64,000 nt of DNA from Homarus americanus (GCF_018991925.1 NW_024736071.1:8047453-8111452); one strand, 5' to 3'. Positions 1 through 12,894 are shown, counted from the stretch's first letter. Translations and numbers: made by a program. The notes: generated by a model not told the origin, from the letters alone.

Positions 1-1290
1 ACCATCACCAACACACTGGCTAATACCACCACCACCAACACACTGGCTAACACCACCACCAACACACTGGCTAACACCACCACCAACACACTGGCTAACA
101 CCACCACCAACACACTGGCTAACACCACCATCAACACACTGCCTAACACCACCACCAACACACTGGGCAACACCACCACCACCAAACACACTGGCTAACA
201 CCACCACCATCACCAACACACTGGCTAACACCACCACCAACACACTGGCTAACACCACCATCAACACACTGCCTACACCACCACCATCACACTGGCTAAT
301 ACCACCACCACCACCAACACACTGGCTAACACCACCACCAACACACCCAATACCACCACCAACACAAACACCACCAACACACTGGCTAACACCACCACCA
401 ACACACTGGCTAACACCACCATCAACACACTGGCAACACCACCACCAACACACACAACACCACCACCATCACCAACACACTAACACCACATCAACACACT
501 GGCTAACACCACCACCAACACACTGGCTAACACCACCACCAACACACTGGCTAACACCACCACCAACACACTGGCTAACACCACCACCAACACACTGGCT
601 AACACACCACCAACAACACACTGGCTAACACCACCACCAACACACTGGCTAACACCACCACCAACACACTGGCTAACACCACCACCAACACACTGGCTAA
701 CACCACCATCAACACACTGCCCTAACACCACCACCATCACACTGGCTAATACCACCACCACCACCAACACACTGGCTAACACCACCACCAACACACTGGC
801 TAATACCACCACCACCACCAACACACTGGCTAACACCACCACCATCACCAACACTGGCTAACACCACCACCAACACACTGGCTAACACCACCATCAACAC
901 ACTGGCTAACACCACCACCAACACACTGGCTAACACCACCACCATACACACCACCACCACCATCACCAACACACTGGCCAACACCACCACCAACACACTG
1001 GCTAACACCACCACCAACACACTGGCTAACACCACCACCAACACACTTACCACCACCAACACACTAACACCACCACCAACACACTGGCTAACACCACCAC
1101 CAACACACTGGCTAACACCACCACCATCACCAACACACTGGCTAACACCACCACCATCACCAACACACTGGCTAACACCACCATCAACACACTGACTAAC
1201 ACCACCACCAACACACTGGCTAACACTACCATCAACACACTGCCTAACACCACCACCAACACACTGGCTAATACCACCACCAACACCACC
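1..1290. repeat. 24-bp minisatellite, continues off the left edge
   Basis: Tandem copies of a 24-bp unit, core CACCACCACCAACACACTGG plus CTAA, run from the first base to about 1290, roughly 50 copies with variants (CATCAC insertions, CTGCC for CTGGC). Because 24 is a multiple of three, both strands give repetitive open frames (reverse strand VLASVLVV); I treat these as by-products. A CCA/CCGCCA-rich tail follows to about 1345. Confidence 0.95.
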
Positions 1291-1345
1291 ACGTCGCCGC
1301 CACTACCACCATGTCGCCGCCACCACCACCACCACCACCATCACC

Positions 1346-1597
1346 ACCTCCTCTCACGGCCAAGTGATCTACGGACGACCCTCAAAACTCACCCCTTGAG
1401 AACTCACTGCCACCTTTTGAAGGCACTCGAGTGCAAACTTCATTAATGGAAATGTGGGCAAGTTTAAAGTAGGTTAGGCGAGGGGTCGCTGAAACGCCGC
1501 GTCAACTTCCACCTCCTGAAGTTTAGCTGGAATCAATCTCTCAATTAGTACGGTTTGAACCTTCCTCGGTTGGGTTTAAGGGCATCTCTCTGTAGCG
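1346..1597. other. Unique spacer between two arrays
   Basis: Non-repetitive sequence of average composition between the 24-bp array and the G/T array. I see no open frame, RNA or repeat in it. Confidence 0.6.
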
Positions 1598-4275
1598 TTA
1601 GTGGTAGTAGTGGCGGGGTGGTGAGATGGTAGTGGTGGTGTGGAGATGGTATTGGTGTGAGTTACTGGTGGTGTGGGGTTGGTGTTGTATTGGGGGTGGT
1701 GTTGGGGTATTGGCGTTTGGGGATGGTGTTTGAGTGGGAATAGTGGTGGCGCGTGGGGTAGTGGTGTTGTGATGGTGATGCTGGGGCTGTGATGGTGTGG
1801 GGAAAGTGGTGGTGTGGGGACAGTGATGGTTGAGGAGGTAGTTGTAGTGCGGGGGGTATTGGTGAAGTTGTTGGTGATGTTGGGGTAATGGTGATGTGAG
1901 AGCACTGTTGGTGTTGGGATAATGTTGGTCTTCGAGCAGTGGTGGTGTGGTGTGATGCAGTGGTGGTGTTGTGTGATGCAGTGGTGGTGTGGTGTGGTGT
2001 AGGGGAAGTGGTAGTGAGGGGGTAGTGAAGGTTGTGTTATATGGTGTAGGGGCAGTGGTGGTGTTGTGTGATGCAGTGGTGGTGTGGTGGTGGTGTGTGT
2101 GGGTGAGGGGGTAGCAGGTGGGTTATATATGTGCTAGGGGCAGTAGGGGCAGTGTGGTGGTGTGGGAGTGGGTATGCAGTGGTGGTTGTGGGGCAGTGGT
2201 GGTGGGGGCAGTGGTGGTGTGGGGCAGTGGGTGTGGGGCAGTGTGGTGTGGGGGACAGTGGTGGTGTGGGCAGTGGTGGTGTGGGGGCAGTGGTGGTGTG
2301 GTATAGTATAGGGGCAGTGGTGGTGGGGGCAGTGGTGGTGTGGGGCAGTGGTGGTGTGGGGGACAGTGGTGGTGTGGGGGCAGTGGTGGTGTGGGGCAGT
2401 GGTGGTGTGGGGGCAGTGGTGGTGTGTGGTGGGGTGGGGCAGTGGTGGGGTGGGGGCAGTGGTGGTGTGGGGGCAGTGTGGTGGTGTGGGGGCATAATAG
2501 GGACAGTGGTGGTATAGTGGTGGTGTGGGGGCAGTGGTGGTGTGGGGGCAGTGGTGGTGGGGGCAGTGGTGGTGTGGGGCAGTGGTGTGTGGGGGCAGTG
2601 GGGGCAGGGTGGTGTGGGGGCAGGGGTGTGGGGTGGTGTGGGGGGCAGTGGTAGGGGCAGGTGTGGGGCAGTAGTGGTGTGGGGCAGTGGGACGGTGTGG
2701 GGGGTGGTGGTGTGTGGGGCTGGAGTGGTGTGGTATAGTGTAGGGACAGTGGTGGTGTGGGGGCAGTAGTGGTGAGTGGTGTGGTGGTGTGGGGAGTGGT
2801 GGTGTGGGGCAGTGGTGGTGTGGGGCAGTGGTGGGGAGGCAGTGGTGGTGGTGTGGGGCGTAGTGGTGTGGTATAGTATAGGGCAGTGGTGGTGTGGGGG
2901 CAGGGGGTGGTGTGGGGCAGTAGTGGTGTGGTGTGGGGCAGTGGTGGTGTGGGGCAGTGGTGGTGTGGGTGTGGTGGTGTGTGGGGGCAGTGGTGGTGTG
3001 GGGGCAGTGACAGTGGTGGTGTGGGGGCAGTGGTGGTGTGGGGGCAGTGGTGGTGTGGGGCAGTGGTGGTGTGGGGGCAGTAGTGGTGTGGTATGGTATA
3101 GGGGTGGTGTGGGGGCAGTGGTGGTGTGGGGGCAGTGGTGTGTGGGGGTGGGGGTGGGGGCGGTGGTGGGTGGGGGCATGGGGCAGTGGTGGTGTGGGTG
3201 TGGTGTGGGGGTGTGGGCAGTGGTGGTGGTGGTGTGGGGGCAGTGGTGGTGGGGCAGTAGTGGTGTGGCATAGGGACAGTGGTGGTGTGGTGGGGGCATG
3301 GTGGTGCAGTGGTGTGGTGGGCTGGGGGCAGTGGTGGTGGCAGTGGTGGTGTGGGGGCAGTGGTGGTGGTGGGGGCAGTGGTGGGGGCAGGTGGTGTGGG
3401 GGGTGGTGGTGTGGGGCAGTGGTGGTGTGGTGGTATGGGGCAGTGGTGGTGTGGGGCAGTGGTGGTGTGGGGGCAGTGGTGGTGTGGGGCAGTGGTATGG
3501 GGGCAGTGGTGGTGTGGGGGCAGTGGTGGTGTGGGGTGTGGTATAGTATAGGGCAGTGGTGGTATGGGGAGAACAGTGGTGGTGTGGGGGCAGTGGTGGT
3601 GTGTGGGGTGAGTGGTGGTGGTGGTGTGGGGCAGTGGTGGTGTGGGGGCAGTGGTGTGTGTGGGGTGGTGGTGGGGGTGGCGGTGGTGGTGGTGTGGGGG
3701 TGGTGGTGTGGGGGCAGTGTGGTGGGTGGCAGTAGGGGCAGTGGTGGTATGGTGGTGGTGTGGGGCAGTGGTGTGGGGGCAGTGGTGGTGGGGCAGTGGT
3801 GGTGGGGGCAGTGGTGGGTATAGGGGCAGTGGTGGTATGGGGCAGTGGTGGTGGTGGGGGGCAGTGGTGGTGTGGGGCAGGTGTGTGGGGGCAGTGGTGG
3901 TGTGGGGGCAGTGGTGGTGTGTGGGGGGGGGGCAGTGGTGGTGTGGTGTGGTGTGGGGCAGTGGTGGTAGTGGTGTGGTAGTATAGGGCAGTGGTGTGGT
4001 ATAGTATAGAGACAGTGGTGGTGTGGGGGTAATGGTGGTGTGGTGTAGTATAAGGACAGTGGTGTTGTGGGGGCAGTGGTGGTGTAGAGATAGTGGTGGT
4101 GTGGGGGTAATAGTGGTGTGGTGTAGTATAGGGACAGTGGTGTTGTGGGGGCAGTGGTGGTGTAGAGATAGTGGTGGTGTGGGGGTAATGGTGGTGTGGT
4201 ATGGTGTAGGCACTGTAGGGGGTAGTTTTGGTGTATTATGGTGTAGAGGCAGTGGTAGTATGGTGATAGTAGGGT
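1598..4275. repeat. G/T-rich 15-17-bp minisatellite
   Basis: About 2.7 kb built on GGGGCAGTGGTGGTGTG with many length variants; the + strand is almost only G and T apart from GCAG. Variant blocks (TATAGTATAGGGACAGTGG) recur, especially at 3960-4260. Runs of four or five G every 15-17 bp could form G-quadruplexes. Proline/histidine/threonine-rich open frames on the reverse strand (up to about 700 codons) come from the low-complexity repeat and are not called as genes. Confidence 0.95.
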
Positions 4276-4412
4276 AATAGTTGAACTAGGTAAGCTGGGT
4301 AGTTATGACATCGTCCCTTTGACTCGACATAACATACACGTAGGATGGCCTAATATATTAACCTGTTATTGACGGTCATTAGTAAAGTTTGTTAGTATTT
4401 TGGGTTGATTTC

Positions 4413-4572
4413 TAAGTAGAGTTGATTGTCAGGTGAAATTCATGTTAAGTAGAGTTGATTGTCAGGTGAAATTCATGTTAAGTAGAGTTGATTGTCAGGT
4501 GAAATTCATGTTAGGTAGAGTTGATTGTCAGGTGAAAGTCATGTTAAAGTAGAGTTGATTGACAGGTGAAGC
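4413..4572. repeat. 33-bp tandem repeat, about 5 copies
   Basis: Copies of a 33-bp unit beginning GTAGAGTTGATTGTCAGGTG and ending AAATTCATGTTAA follow each other with a few substitutions and small indels. Confidence 0.9.
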
Positions 4573-4604
4573 TATATTTTATCTCCAAGAAAAGTTAACC
4601 TATT

Positions 4605-4992
4605 GGTAGAATTCATCTCCAAAACACAAACTTTACCTCCAAAAAGACAGACTCTTCCTCCAAATAACAGACTCTACCTCAAAAAGACAGTCTGTACCTC
4701 CAAAATAAAGGTTCTACCTCCAATAGACAGACTCTACCTACAAAAGACAGACTCTACCTCCAAAAGACAGACTCTACCTGCAAAAGACAGACTCTACCTC
4801 CAAATAACAGACTCTACCTCAAAAAGACAGTCTGTACCTCCAAAATAAAGGCTCTACCTCCAATAGACAGACTCTACCTACAAAAGACAGACTCTACCTC
4901 CAAAAGACAGACTCTACCTCCTAACGACAGGCTCTACCGCCAAATGACAAACTCTACCTCCAAAATACAGACTCTACCTCCAAAAACCCCTC
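4605..4992. repeat. 20-bp tandem repeat, about 19 copies
   Basis: Unit CAGACTCTACCTCCAAAAGA with variants (AATAACAG, AATAGACAG, TCTGTACC). Blocks of several units are themselves duplicated (about 4640-4760 resembles 4800-4900), so a higher-order step is visible. An 81-codon open frame over it is repeat-derived. Confidence 0.92.
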
Positions 4993-4999
4993 TAAGTAA

Positions 5000-6600
5000 A
5001 AAGACATAAAAATAGATGCTACCCCCAAAGCTATCCGTCACCCGACAAAGATACCCTGACAATTTATTCATTTTCCCTAATAATATCACCCGTAACTTTT
5101 TCAGTCTAATTAACAACGAACTTGAAAAAACAACACCACCACCACCACCACTACAATGTATTTCAAACAATTCACTACCTCCTGTTATTCTTTATCGAGG
5201 TTACATATTTCTTATTAGTTCTAATTTAAAAGCGAACTAGAAAAAAAAACTAAATATTTAAAACAATTCGCACCTTTGTTATTCTTATCGATGTTACGTA
5301 AGTGACTTTGTGGTTATTCCGTGTTGTGAAACTTGAGAGTATTCGTGCTTACTAACGGAGGAGTGGCGAGGAACAAACACGAATGTTGATGATAAACGTG
5401 TCTTGCTCGTGGCATTGGATTGGGCTACCAAGGATTTGTTATACAAATCATTTATAAAGGTGTTAGATAAATATAATACAAGAGAGGCAGTCTACGGGGT
5501 TCACTTTTGGTGTGTGTGTGAGGGTAAACCAGCTTCACAACACAGCTACTCTACAAAAAATACTAAGATCTAGTAAAACTTATATAAGACGAACACTACA
5601 AGAAACGTAACACTTTTAGTATAAAGTCTACGTTAATCAAAGACATAAATTTCTTATCAAATATGAGTAACACAAAGATATTCATGTATTTAATATATTT
5701 ATGTATAATTGTATATGTATGTATACAGTCTTATTCTGTCAAAAACGTAAAATTCCAATTCCTCGAGGCTGGAAATTTACAACTATGTTAAAAAAAAGAC
5801 AAATTCATATAAGGAATCCGATCAGTACGATGCCCCGCGCTAGTAGGATTTGATAATGAGATCGATCAATAAGATTCACACCCTCCACCACTACCTTCCT
5901 CCCTCACCCTCCATCCTTCCCTCCCAAAGCCTCTTGACTCCCCAAAGGAAAGTATTTCTTGTTCTTCATCTCGTTAGGGAGATAAATTCAATAATGCCCA
6001 GGGCAAATACTGAACGAATCATTACCGCTATATGGGGAAAATCTAACGTGGGCGCCCCAGCTGATCGAAACCCAGTGAAACAGGGCGAAGCGGTGTTAGA
6101 GAGCGCGGCGGGTCTGGCAGCGTGGGTGTCGAGGAGAGCGGGTGCCAATTCGATTAAGACTTGATTGATCAGAAATATACACAAGGTGGGAGCTGCACGA
6201 GTGAGATTTGCACCTGGTGCGCACTTCTCCAGACTCAAGAGCCTCACACGGCGCACCACCTCACCTCTCCCACCTCCCACCATCACCAGCCACTCCACCA
6301 GGAAGAAATGAATTCTAAATATACTCGAGAGAGAGAGAATAAAAAAAAGTGAAATAATCAAATCAGTGACTGCATTGGGCTACGGTGTTTGACTTCGTAG
6401 GAGTGTTTTCTACCGGGGAACTAACTAGAGAGGGGGTAGGGTAGGCAGGTGTGGGTACCCAGGGGAGGAAGGGGGCAGAGGGGGAGGGGGGATTAAAGGA
6501 GGGTAAGTTAGAGGAGAAGTTGATGTAATAATGGTGACAAAGGAGTGTTTAATTGTGGGCAGGTCAGAGGTGGAGAGGCAAAGGCGAGCGTCGATATTGT
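5000..6600. other. AT-rich unique sequence without a recognised gene
   Basis: Mostly AT-rich single-copy sequence. It holds a short CCA tract (about 5133-5150) and a contrasting CpG-rich stretch at about 5985-6250. An open frame at 5850-6164 (104 codons) crosses that stretch but resembles no family I know. Confidence 0.5.
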
Positions 6601-6606
6601 CTAAAA

Positions 6607-6608
<2 letters not shown>

Positions 6609-6645
<37 letters not shown>
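6609..6645. repeat. (ATT)n microsatellite
   Basis: Perfect ATT trinucleotide repeat, about 12 units. Confidence 0.97.
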
Positions 6646-6646
<1 letters not shown>

Positions 6647-6942
6647 TGTATTATTAAACATTTATATCAGAGAGCAACATGCATCCACTATTAATCTCAA
6701 ATTACAATACATAAGTCAAGATATTAAACCCTCATAACCACCAAATACACACCAATACAGACAGGAGGGTGAAGTACAATATACAAAGACTTATGTAAGA
6801 TAAGTTAGCTAGGTTTTCATAATCAAGACGTGGTGGCGGCATGACTAGCATATGAAGACAAGACATTGAAGGAATGTATCTGACAACAATAAAATTGGTA
6901 AAAATTTAAGCAGCTACAGCTATATCCATGTCATCATCCTCA

Positions 6943-7045
<103 letters not shown>

Positions 7046-7675
7046 TAATAAAATTAGATAAAAATGATATCCCAAAAATATAAAACTTTTAGTATTAATT
7101 CTTTATAATATATAAATTAAAATATATAGTACACACATACACGCACATTATTTATACAATATACAGTACTTTTAAAAGTGTTTCACATGCCGTTCTCTCT
7201 ACATGTCTATACCACTCGGGCAGACCCTGGTGACTCACTCTACACTTCCCTCACCTCCTCCTCATTTCTCTATTTATTATTCTCTGCATCCTATTCACCC
7301 CACATATTGCTCTCAGGCACGTCATTTCTGTCGCTTTTAATTTTCATCTTCCTCGTCATCCAGAGACCAAGTTTCACAACATATAATAATGAAGACTCCA
7401 CAATTCGACCCCATGTTTGCCTCATGTGACAGTTCTCACTTCCACCAAACATTCACCAGTACAACTAAGGTATAGGTATCATTTTCTTGCCCTACGCTAC
7501 TCTTTGGTTCGAGTCATCATTGGCTGTTCCACTTGCTGACACATTCACTCCCAAATATTTGAAACACTCCACTTTCTCCATTCATTCTCGACTACATTTC
7601 TCTCTGTCTCTCTTCTCTGCTTAATTTGATCAGTTTACTTTTGATACTATTATATATATACTGTACACATAGTGG

Positions 7676-7676
<1 letters not shown>

Positions 7677-7728
<52 letters not shown>
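7677..7728. repeat. (CA)n microsatellite
   Basis: About 26 CA units in AT-rich sequence. A shorter (TG)n tract lies at 8040-8067. Confidence 0.97.
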
Positions 7729-7730
<2 letters not shown>

Positions 7731-8276
7731 CCTGAACCTTACCAAAGGAGGGATGATAATTTATCGGATCACCGCTATAACCAACCAACACTAATTTCGT
7801 TATTATTAGTTATTATAGCCAACATTGACAACATTATCATTAGGGGTAGCGTTATCCTAATTCATGATTACGGAGAAAATTACGTATGATACCAAACCTC
7901 ATTATCTACTATTAATATTCATCAGTTTCTGGTAAATATTAAGTGGGGGTTTGTAAGCGAGGATTTTTTTTTTATTCTAAACTGCTTCATGCGGCGTGTA
8001 AACCAGTGTCCAGGACGCCATCTATTAAAATAAACGTACATGTGTGTGTGTGTGTGTGTGTGTGTCTGTGTTGACCAGCGTTTCTCCCCTTAAAAACAAG
8101 AAAAATATATAAACAAAACAGCCTGCGCTCGAGGTAGGTAACAACTCATGCGGGACACCCACTATTCTCAACCTTGTGACCTTGACCTAAACTAATACTT
8201 TTAACCCTAAAACACACAGTAGTTCTAAGGGTTGGCATACTCAATATATATACAGTATACACAAATCATCCTGACG

Positions 8277-8630
8277 ACCTGTGGTGTGATGGTCAGCATG
8301 CTCGCCTCAAAAGCGAGCGGACCCGGCTTCGATCCCCGGGCAGGGTGAAATTATGGGCAATTTTTTTTACGCCATTTGCCTCTGTCTACCCAGCAGTAAT
8401 TGGGAACCTGAATGTTAATCGAAGTGCGGATCGTACCCCAGGGGAATAGTTAGCCAGTGCAGTTGGCGAGTTGTCCGGTCTTCTCGGACTATTCCTTGAC
8501 ACCGGGTCATGCAACTCGTTAACTCAGGGTGTGGTTGTTGTGTTGGCGACAGCTTCTACACCTTAAACAAATTCACGCCTAGGTGGCCCTAGGGCTGGCC
8601 ATCCTTGTTACACGAGGGATAACCATTATT
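8277..8630 (+). mobile_element. tRNA-derived SINE
   Basis: The first 71 bases fold as a degenerate tRNA. There is a D-arm with a GTG/CAT stem, an anticodon arm with a perfect stem CTCGC/GCGAG around the loop CTCAAAA (anticodon position CAA), and a T-arm containing TTCGATC. The acceptor stem pairs only at its outer bases, so this is not a working tRNA. The TTCGATCC block serves as a Pol III B box and TGGTGTGATGGTCAGC lies at the A-box position. A non-tRNA body of about 280 bp follows and ends near GAGGGATAACCATT. The tail of the same family occurs in reverse at 60949-61085, which supports a dispersed element. Confidence 0.8.
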
Positions 8631-8774
8631 TTTATTATATGCATTATATAACAAGCAGAAATGTTATTGAGATTGTCAGTCTAAAGTTATATTAGGAACA
8701 TACATACATACTCCAGGGATGAGAGTCATTACTAAGCAATACAAACTTATTGAATTATTCCTTGGATATATACA

Positions 8775-8776
<2 letters not shown>

Positions 8777-8861
<85 letters not shown>
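8777..8861. repeat. (TA)n microsatellite
   Basis: About 42 TA units followed by a run of nine G. Confidence 0.97.
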
Positions 8862-8864
<3 letters not shown>

Positions 8865-9076
8865 GGGGGGGGCATTCTTTTTCTTTCATTTTTAATTATT
8901 AAGTGAACAAGGGCTGAACACATCACCCTGGAGTCGAATTTCTTAAAGTCTCACAAGGAACAGAGAACCAGCGCCTGTATATCACTTAATATAACCATGA
9001 TATATTTTATTACTACACTTAATTATATTTTGTATTGATTCATTAACTCCGGATAAACAAGTTCTTATAGATATAT

Positions 9077-9111
9077 GGTTAGGTTAGGTTAGGTTAGGTT
9101 AGGTTAGGTTA
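9077..9111. repeat. Interstitial telomere-type (GGTTA)n
   Basis: Nearly seven perfect units of GGTTA (arthropod TTAGG read in register) in AT-rich sequence. Confidence 0.9.
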
Positions 9112-9425
9112 TACACCACTACAGTATATTATTCTATGCAAACACGAAAAGGAGAATTTCACCTAAAATATGAACCAAAATGTAGCAAAATAAGACAAAC
9201 AGAATAATATCAGATTACATATACTCAAGGTGTTTGAGGAAGGTGTCTATATTAAAAGAATTTGAAATATATTCTTCCTGAGGCCGGGAACTGAGCTGTC
9301 CTCCTGTCTATCAATACTGCGATAACTTTCTCAGTAAAAAAAACAAAAATATAACTAAAAGTTACCTGGTATCGTTCTCACACTTTACCTGCCTAACTTC
9401 AAACTATCTATGTATTTCTATATCT

Positions 9426-9490
9426 GTATGTATGTATGTATGTATGTATGTATGTGTGTATGTGTGTATGTATGTATGTACAGTATGTAT
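9426..9490. repeat. (GTAT)n microsatellite
   Basis: Tetranucleotide repeat with GTGTAT variants. Confidence 0.95.
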
Positions 9491-9726
9491 GTATACCTCT
9501 CATTCTACACTGGTCACATGGTAACAAAGACTTGAAAACAGACGACAAAAATAAACGGAGATATAATAACGTACAGACTGACAAACGAACGAATACAGTA
9601 TATGGACGGAAGAACGAACAGACAAACGGAGAGACGTCCCAACCAACCAACAAACAGACATACGAAAACTATATGCCCCCACATGGTGAAATTAGCCATA
9701 AGTCATATACTGTCTCTATTTTCTTC

Positions 9727-9787
9727 CCGCTCTCCAGGTAGTTTCTTCACGTCCTCCAGGTAGTTTCTTCACGTCCTCCAGGTAGCT
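9727..9787. repeat. 22-bp direct repeat, about 2.7 copies
   Basis: Three successive copies of CTCCAGGTAG, the first two followed by TTTCTTCACGTC. Confidence 0.85.
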
Positions 9788-9959
9788 GACACGAGGTTCA
9801 GCTCATTTTCCGTCTCCTATAACCAGTAAACCGAGATCCATACCCCAACACCTCCACCAACAATTTGACACATTTGAGATGGGATTCGAATCTCTGAATC
9901 AGTGCCAAGGGATTCGAAGCCCCGAACCACTGCCTGGGTATTCGCATCACCGTTATAGT

Positions 9960-11278
9960 TTATCTAATTGTATAAATATATAAGTGTGTGAATTTTTATT
10001 ATTTTCAACATTAGTTCAATAATTTATAATAGAGAAAAAGTGATAAAAATAAAATAAATTACATCATATTTCTCCATATATATTTGAAATACAAAAAATA
10101 CTAACACATATTAAGTAAATACACAAATCTCCCCAAAAGCTTTAGCAAAAAAAGGCTTCATTTTCATTAAAAAAAATATTTTATCTAAAAAAAATAGCAT
10201 GTGATAGAGCAAAATGGTCCTGGCTCTGTACATTCTCTCATAAATATGCATTAGTGGGCAAAGTTTCATGAAGATAGGGTGAGTGATTACAGAGATTCTC
10301 CCGGGTAAAATATTATAAAAGTGGAAATTTTCACAGGAGTTCCCATTTTTTTCTCTAGAAGTATATGTTAGAGTTAAGTGAGTTTACCACCTGAGAGCAG
10401 ATTAAATGGTAGGCATAAAACAAACGGAAAATGGATTGTGGAGAAAAGCCTTTAATCTTTTTTTACAATGAATTTTTTTTTAAATGTGATTTTTCTTCAC
10501 CAAAAAACTCATATTAAAAAAAAACGTAAGTCGTACAGTAAAACGGGTTTTGCTATTATATAACAGATAAAAAAAGTAGGACTGAGAGCAACTGAGGAAG
10601 GACGATATACCTAAATCGTGTATATCCTTAATACGGGAACAATACATTATTAATAAAATCAAAATTAAAAAATAAAATAAAAAAGCCGATTTTTTTCATC
10701 AAACAGTATTTCTGAAAGTGAGAAAGCGTGGCATAAATAATTATTTGTGTCATTAAAAAAAATCCCCACGAAATTGTATTTTCTGTACAATCGTAAATCA
10801 AAATGTTAAATGGATCTTGTCTCATTGAAGGTTATACTGAGAGATTGAAAACTTGTAAACAGTAATTTCATGTGTCTATATTCTATTAACATAAAAATAT
10901 GAAAAGAATGCCAATTATCTTCAGCTGTGACCTTGACCTTTGACACCGACATGAATTTACTGTCCAGCTTTGTCTAGTGATGACAATAATTCTTCTCCTG
11001 AAATTTCAACAAAACAGCTGTACGGAAACAAGCGTTACTGTATACTCTTTACAATTTGGTATTCTTCACATTGTCTAGTGATAATGCAGTCGATCAAATT
11101 TTCACCAAAGATAAGTTTATTGGTTATTATAATGTTCTACACTTTGCTTAGTTAAAATATATAAAACCAAGTAAAATCTTCATCAAAAATACTTTCACTG
11201 GAGATGTTAACATTCAGCTCGTTACCAGTGATGTTATATACTAAGTCACATACTTCATTAATAAATCTTTTCGATAGA
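9960..11278. other. AT-rich spacer, no gene recognised
   Basis: Very AT-rich sequence with many short A and T runs. Open frames on both strands are short and lysine/phenylalanine-rich, as expected by chance in AT-rich DNA. No RNA or mobile element was recognised. Confidence 0.55.
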
Positions 11279-11304
11279 GTAGGTTAGGTTAGGTTAGGTT
11301 AGGT
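11279..11304. repeat. Interstitial telomere-type (AGGTT)n
   Basis: About five units of the TTAGG-type repeat, same orientation as at 9077. The following 550 bp contain no recognised gene. Confidence 0.88.
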
Positions 11305-11853
11305 CCAGAAGTGCCAGGGAGCCAGCCAGACCTGTGCACACTCGATACAAACCACCACCACTGCACCAAGCTTTGACCTCACCATCCCTGATAGAAATGA
11401 AGGGCACTTGTCTCCTGCCTGACCACCACAGAGTGACGAGTTGAGTGAGAATCTGGCAGCTGAGGAATGAAGACCAAGAAGTTCAATAATAAAGACACAA
11501 GAGGATATCCAAAACGATGAATCCAAGAAGAATATCAATAATAAGAAGTCGACGCCAGGCCCAGTAGATGGGTAGTAGGGTGTGCGGTGGGGGGATGACT
11601 GAACTTCCTGGTAACTATTCTCAAGTGAGTATGAATTTACATTATTGTGTACCCTCAGTGTACATTGTGATGAGACTCAGTGACACAGTAAAATATATTG
11701 TATTATCCAAAACGTTTACGTCCAGTTAATTTGTGACTGATATTATGAACAAAATTAAGTCGTTGGTTGTTACTTTACAGGCCCTGATGGGAGCCAGTCA
11801 GTGCCCGGACCAGTTGCCGGCTGAATATCCTGGGCCATGCTGGGTCATAGTAT

Positions 11854-11943
11854 AGTAGAGTAGAGTAGAGTAGAGTAGAGTAGAGTAGAGTAGAGTAGAG
11901 TAGAGTAGAGTAGAGTAGAGTAGAGTAGAGGAGAGTAGAGGAG
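11854..11943. repeat. (TAGAG)n microsatellite
   Basis: About 17 pentanucleotide units with one GAG variant near the end. Confidence 0.97.
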
Positions 11944-12160
11944 TATACATTAATAGACAGAATATGCCATAAAACTCACGCTTAATAATGATAATTCGTC
12001 TCTACAGGTCGAAGAGATTATGCTATGACAGTAAACGATGTCTTAATATGAAACACATTTTTTTACTATTTATTAATTAACTTCCATTAATGTTAAACAA
12101 TAAAAAAAGTTATTCCTATTTGACACAAACGTCACTTATATTTTAAGGTCTAATTGGACG

Positions 12161-12162
<2 letters not shown>

Positions 12163-12229
<67 letters not shown>
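12163..12229. repeat. (CA)n microsatellite
   Basis: About 33 CA units, followed by AT-rich sequence to 12830 without a recognised gene. Confidence 0.97.
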
Positions 12230-12230
<1 letters not shown>

Positions 12231-12830
12231 CAACAACAACAAAAAACTATCCAACAGCAAGAACCAAATGCCACTTTTTTCAGCTATTATTTTCTGTTTT
12301 TTAACCTTATATTATTATTTAGTGACACGATTTATAAAAGACATAATAAATTAAAACCCAAAAAAACCCCCAAATTTCACTTTTAAAAACTACATTTAAA
12401 TTGAAGGTGGTATAATATTATCACGGTAGGAAAGGGAAACAAAGAATGCCCAGTGTTTGGGTCTTGCACGCTGGACACCTTCCCGGGAAAATAATCATAA
12501 TTTGTGTTTGGAGTTTTTCTTGGCGGGGTTCTATTATACCCTTTGTTAGCCCTCGTAAAGATAACACCTTATTATCTTTAATTTTTTCAGGATTCGTTTA
12601 TGATCACAGCCTGAAGCGGACAATGCACCAGGACGGAAAACTACACGGAGGGAAATGTGATTAAGAGCGAGGCAGTAGAAGTTTCCACCGTAAGGGCATT
12701 AGGCTGGCCGAGAACGCATTAAGCCTTTAATAAGTAACCCAAAGCAGAGCACTTTATTACGCTAACTCCGAAACTGGATACTGTGCTTCTAAAGTTTTCT
12801 CGAATAGTTTTGTTTTGCAAATTAATGTAA

Positions 12831-12833
<3 letters not shown>

Positions 12834-12891
<58 letters not shown>
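12834..12891. repeat. (CA)n microsatellite
   Basis: About 28 CA units. The interval to 13543 is unique sequence with no feature that I can support. Confidence 0.97.

Positions 12892-12894
<3 letters not shown>

Noticed and set aside
2037..4213. Very long reverse-strand frames (420 and 696 codons) of Pro/His/Thr
   Set aside because: They lie wholly within the G/T-rich minisatellite, whose reverse complement lacks T-A-A/T-A-G/T-G-A; no domain, signal or non-repeat part.
5850..6164. 104-codon open frame as a host gene
   Set aside because: No family resemblance, no splice or polyadenylation context; only the CpG-rich composition is notable and is listed as a finding.
8277..8347. Functional tRNA-Leu(CAA) gene
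   Set aside because: The acceptor stem has several mismatches, the T-stem has one, there is no long variable arm as Leu requires, and a SINE body follows.
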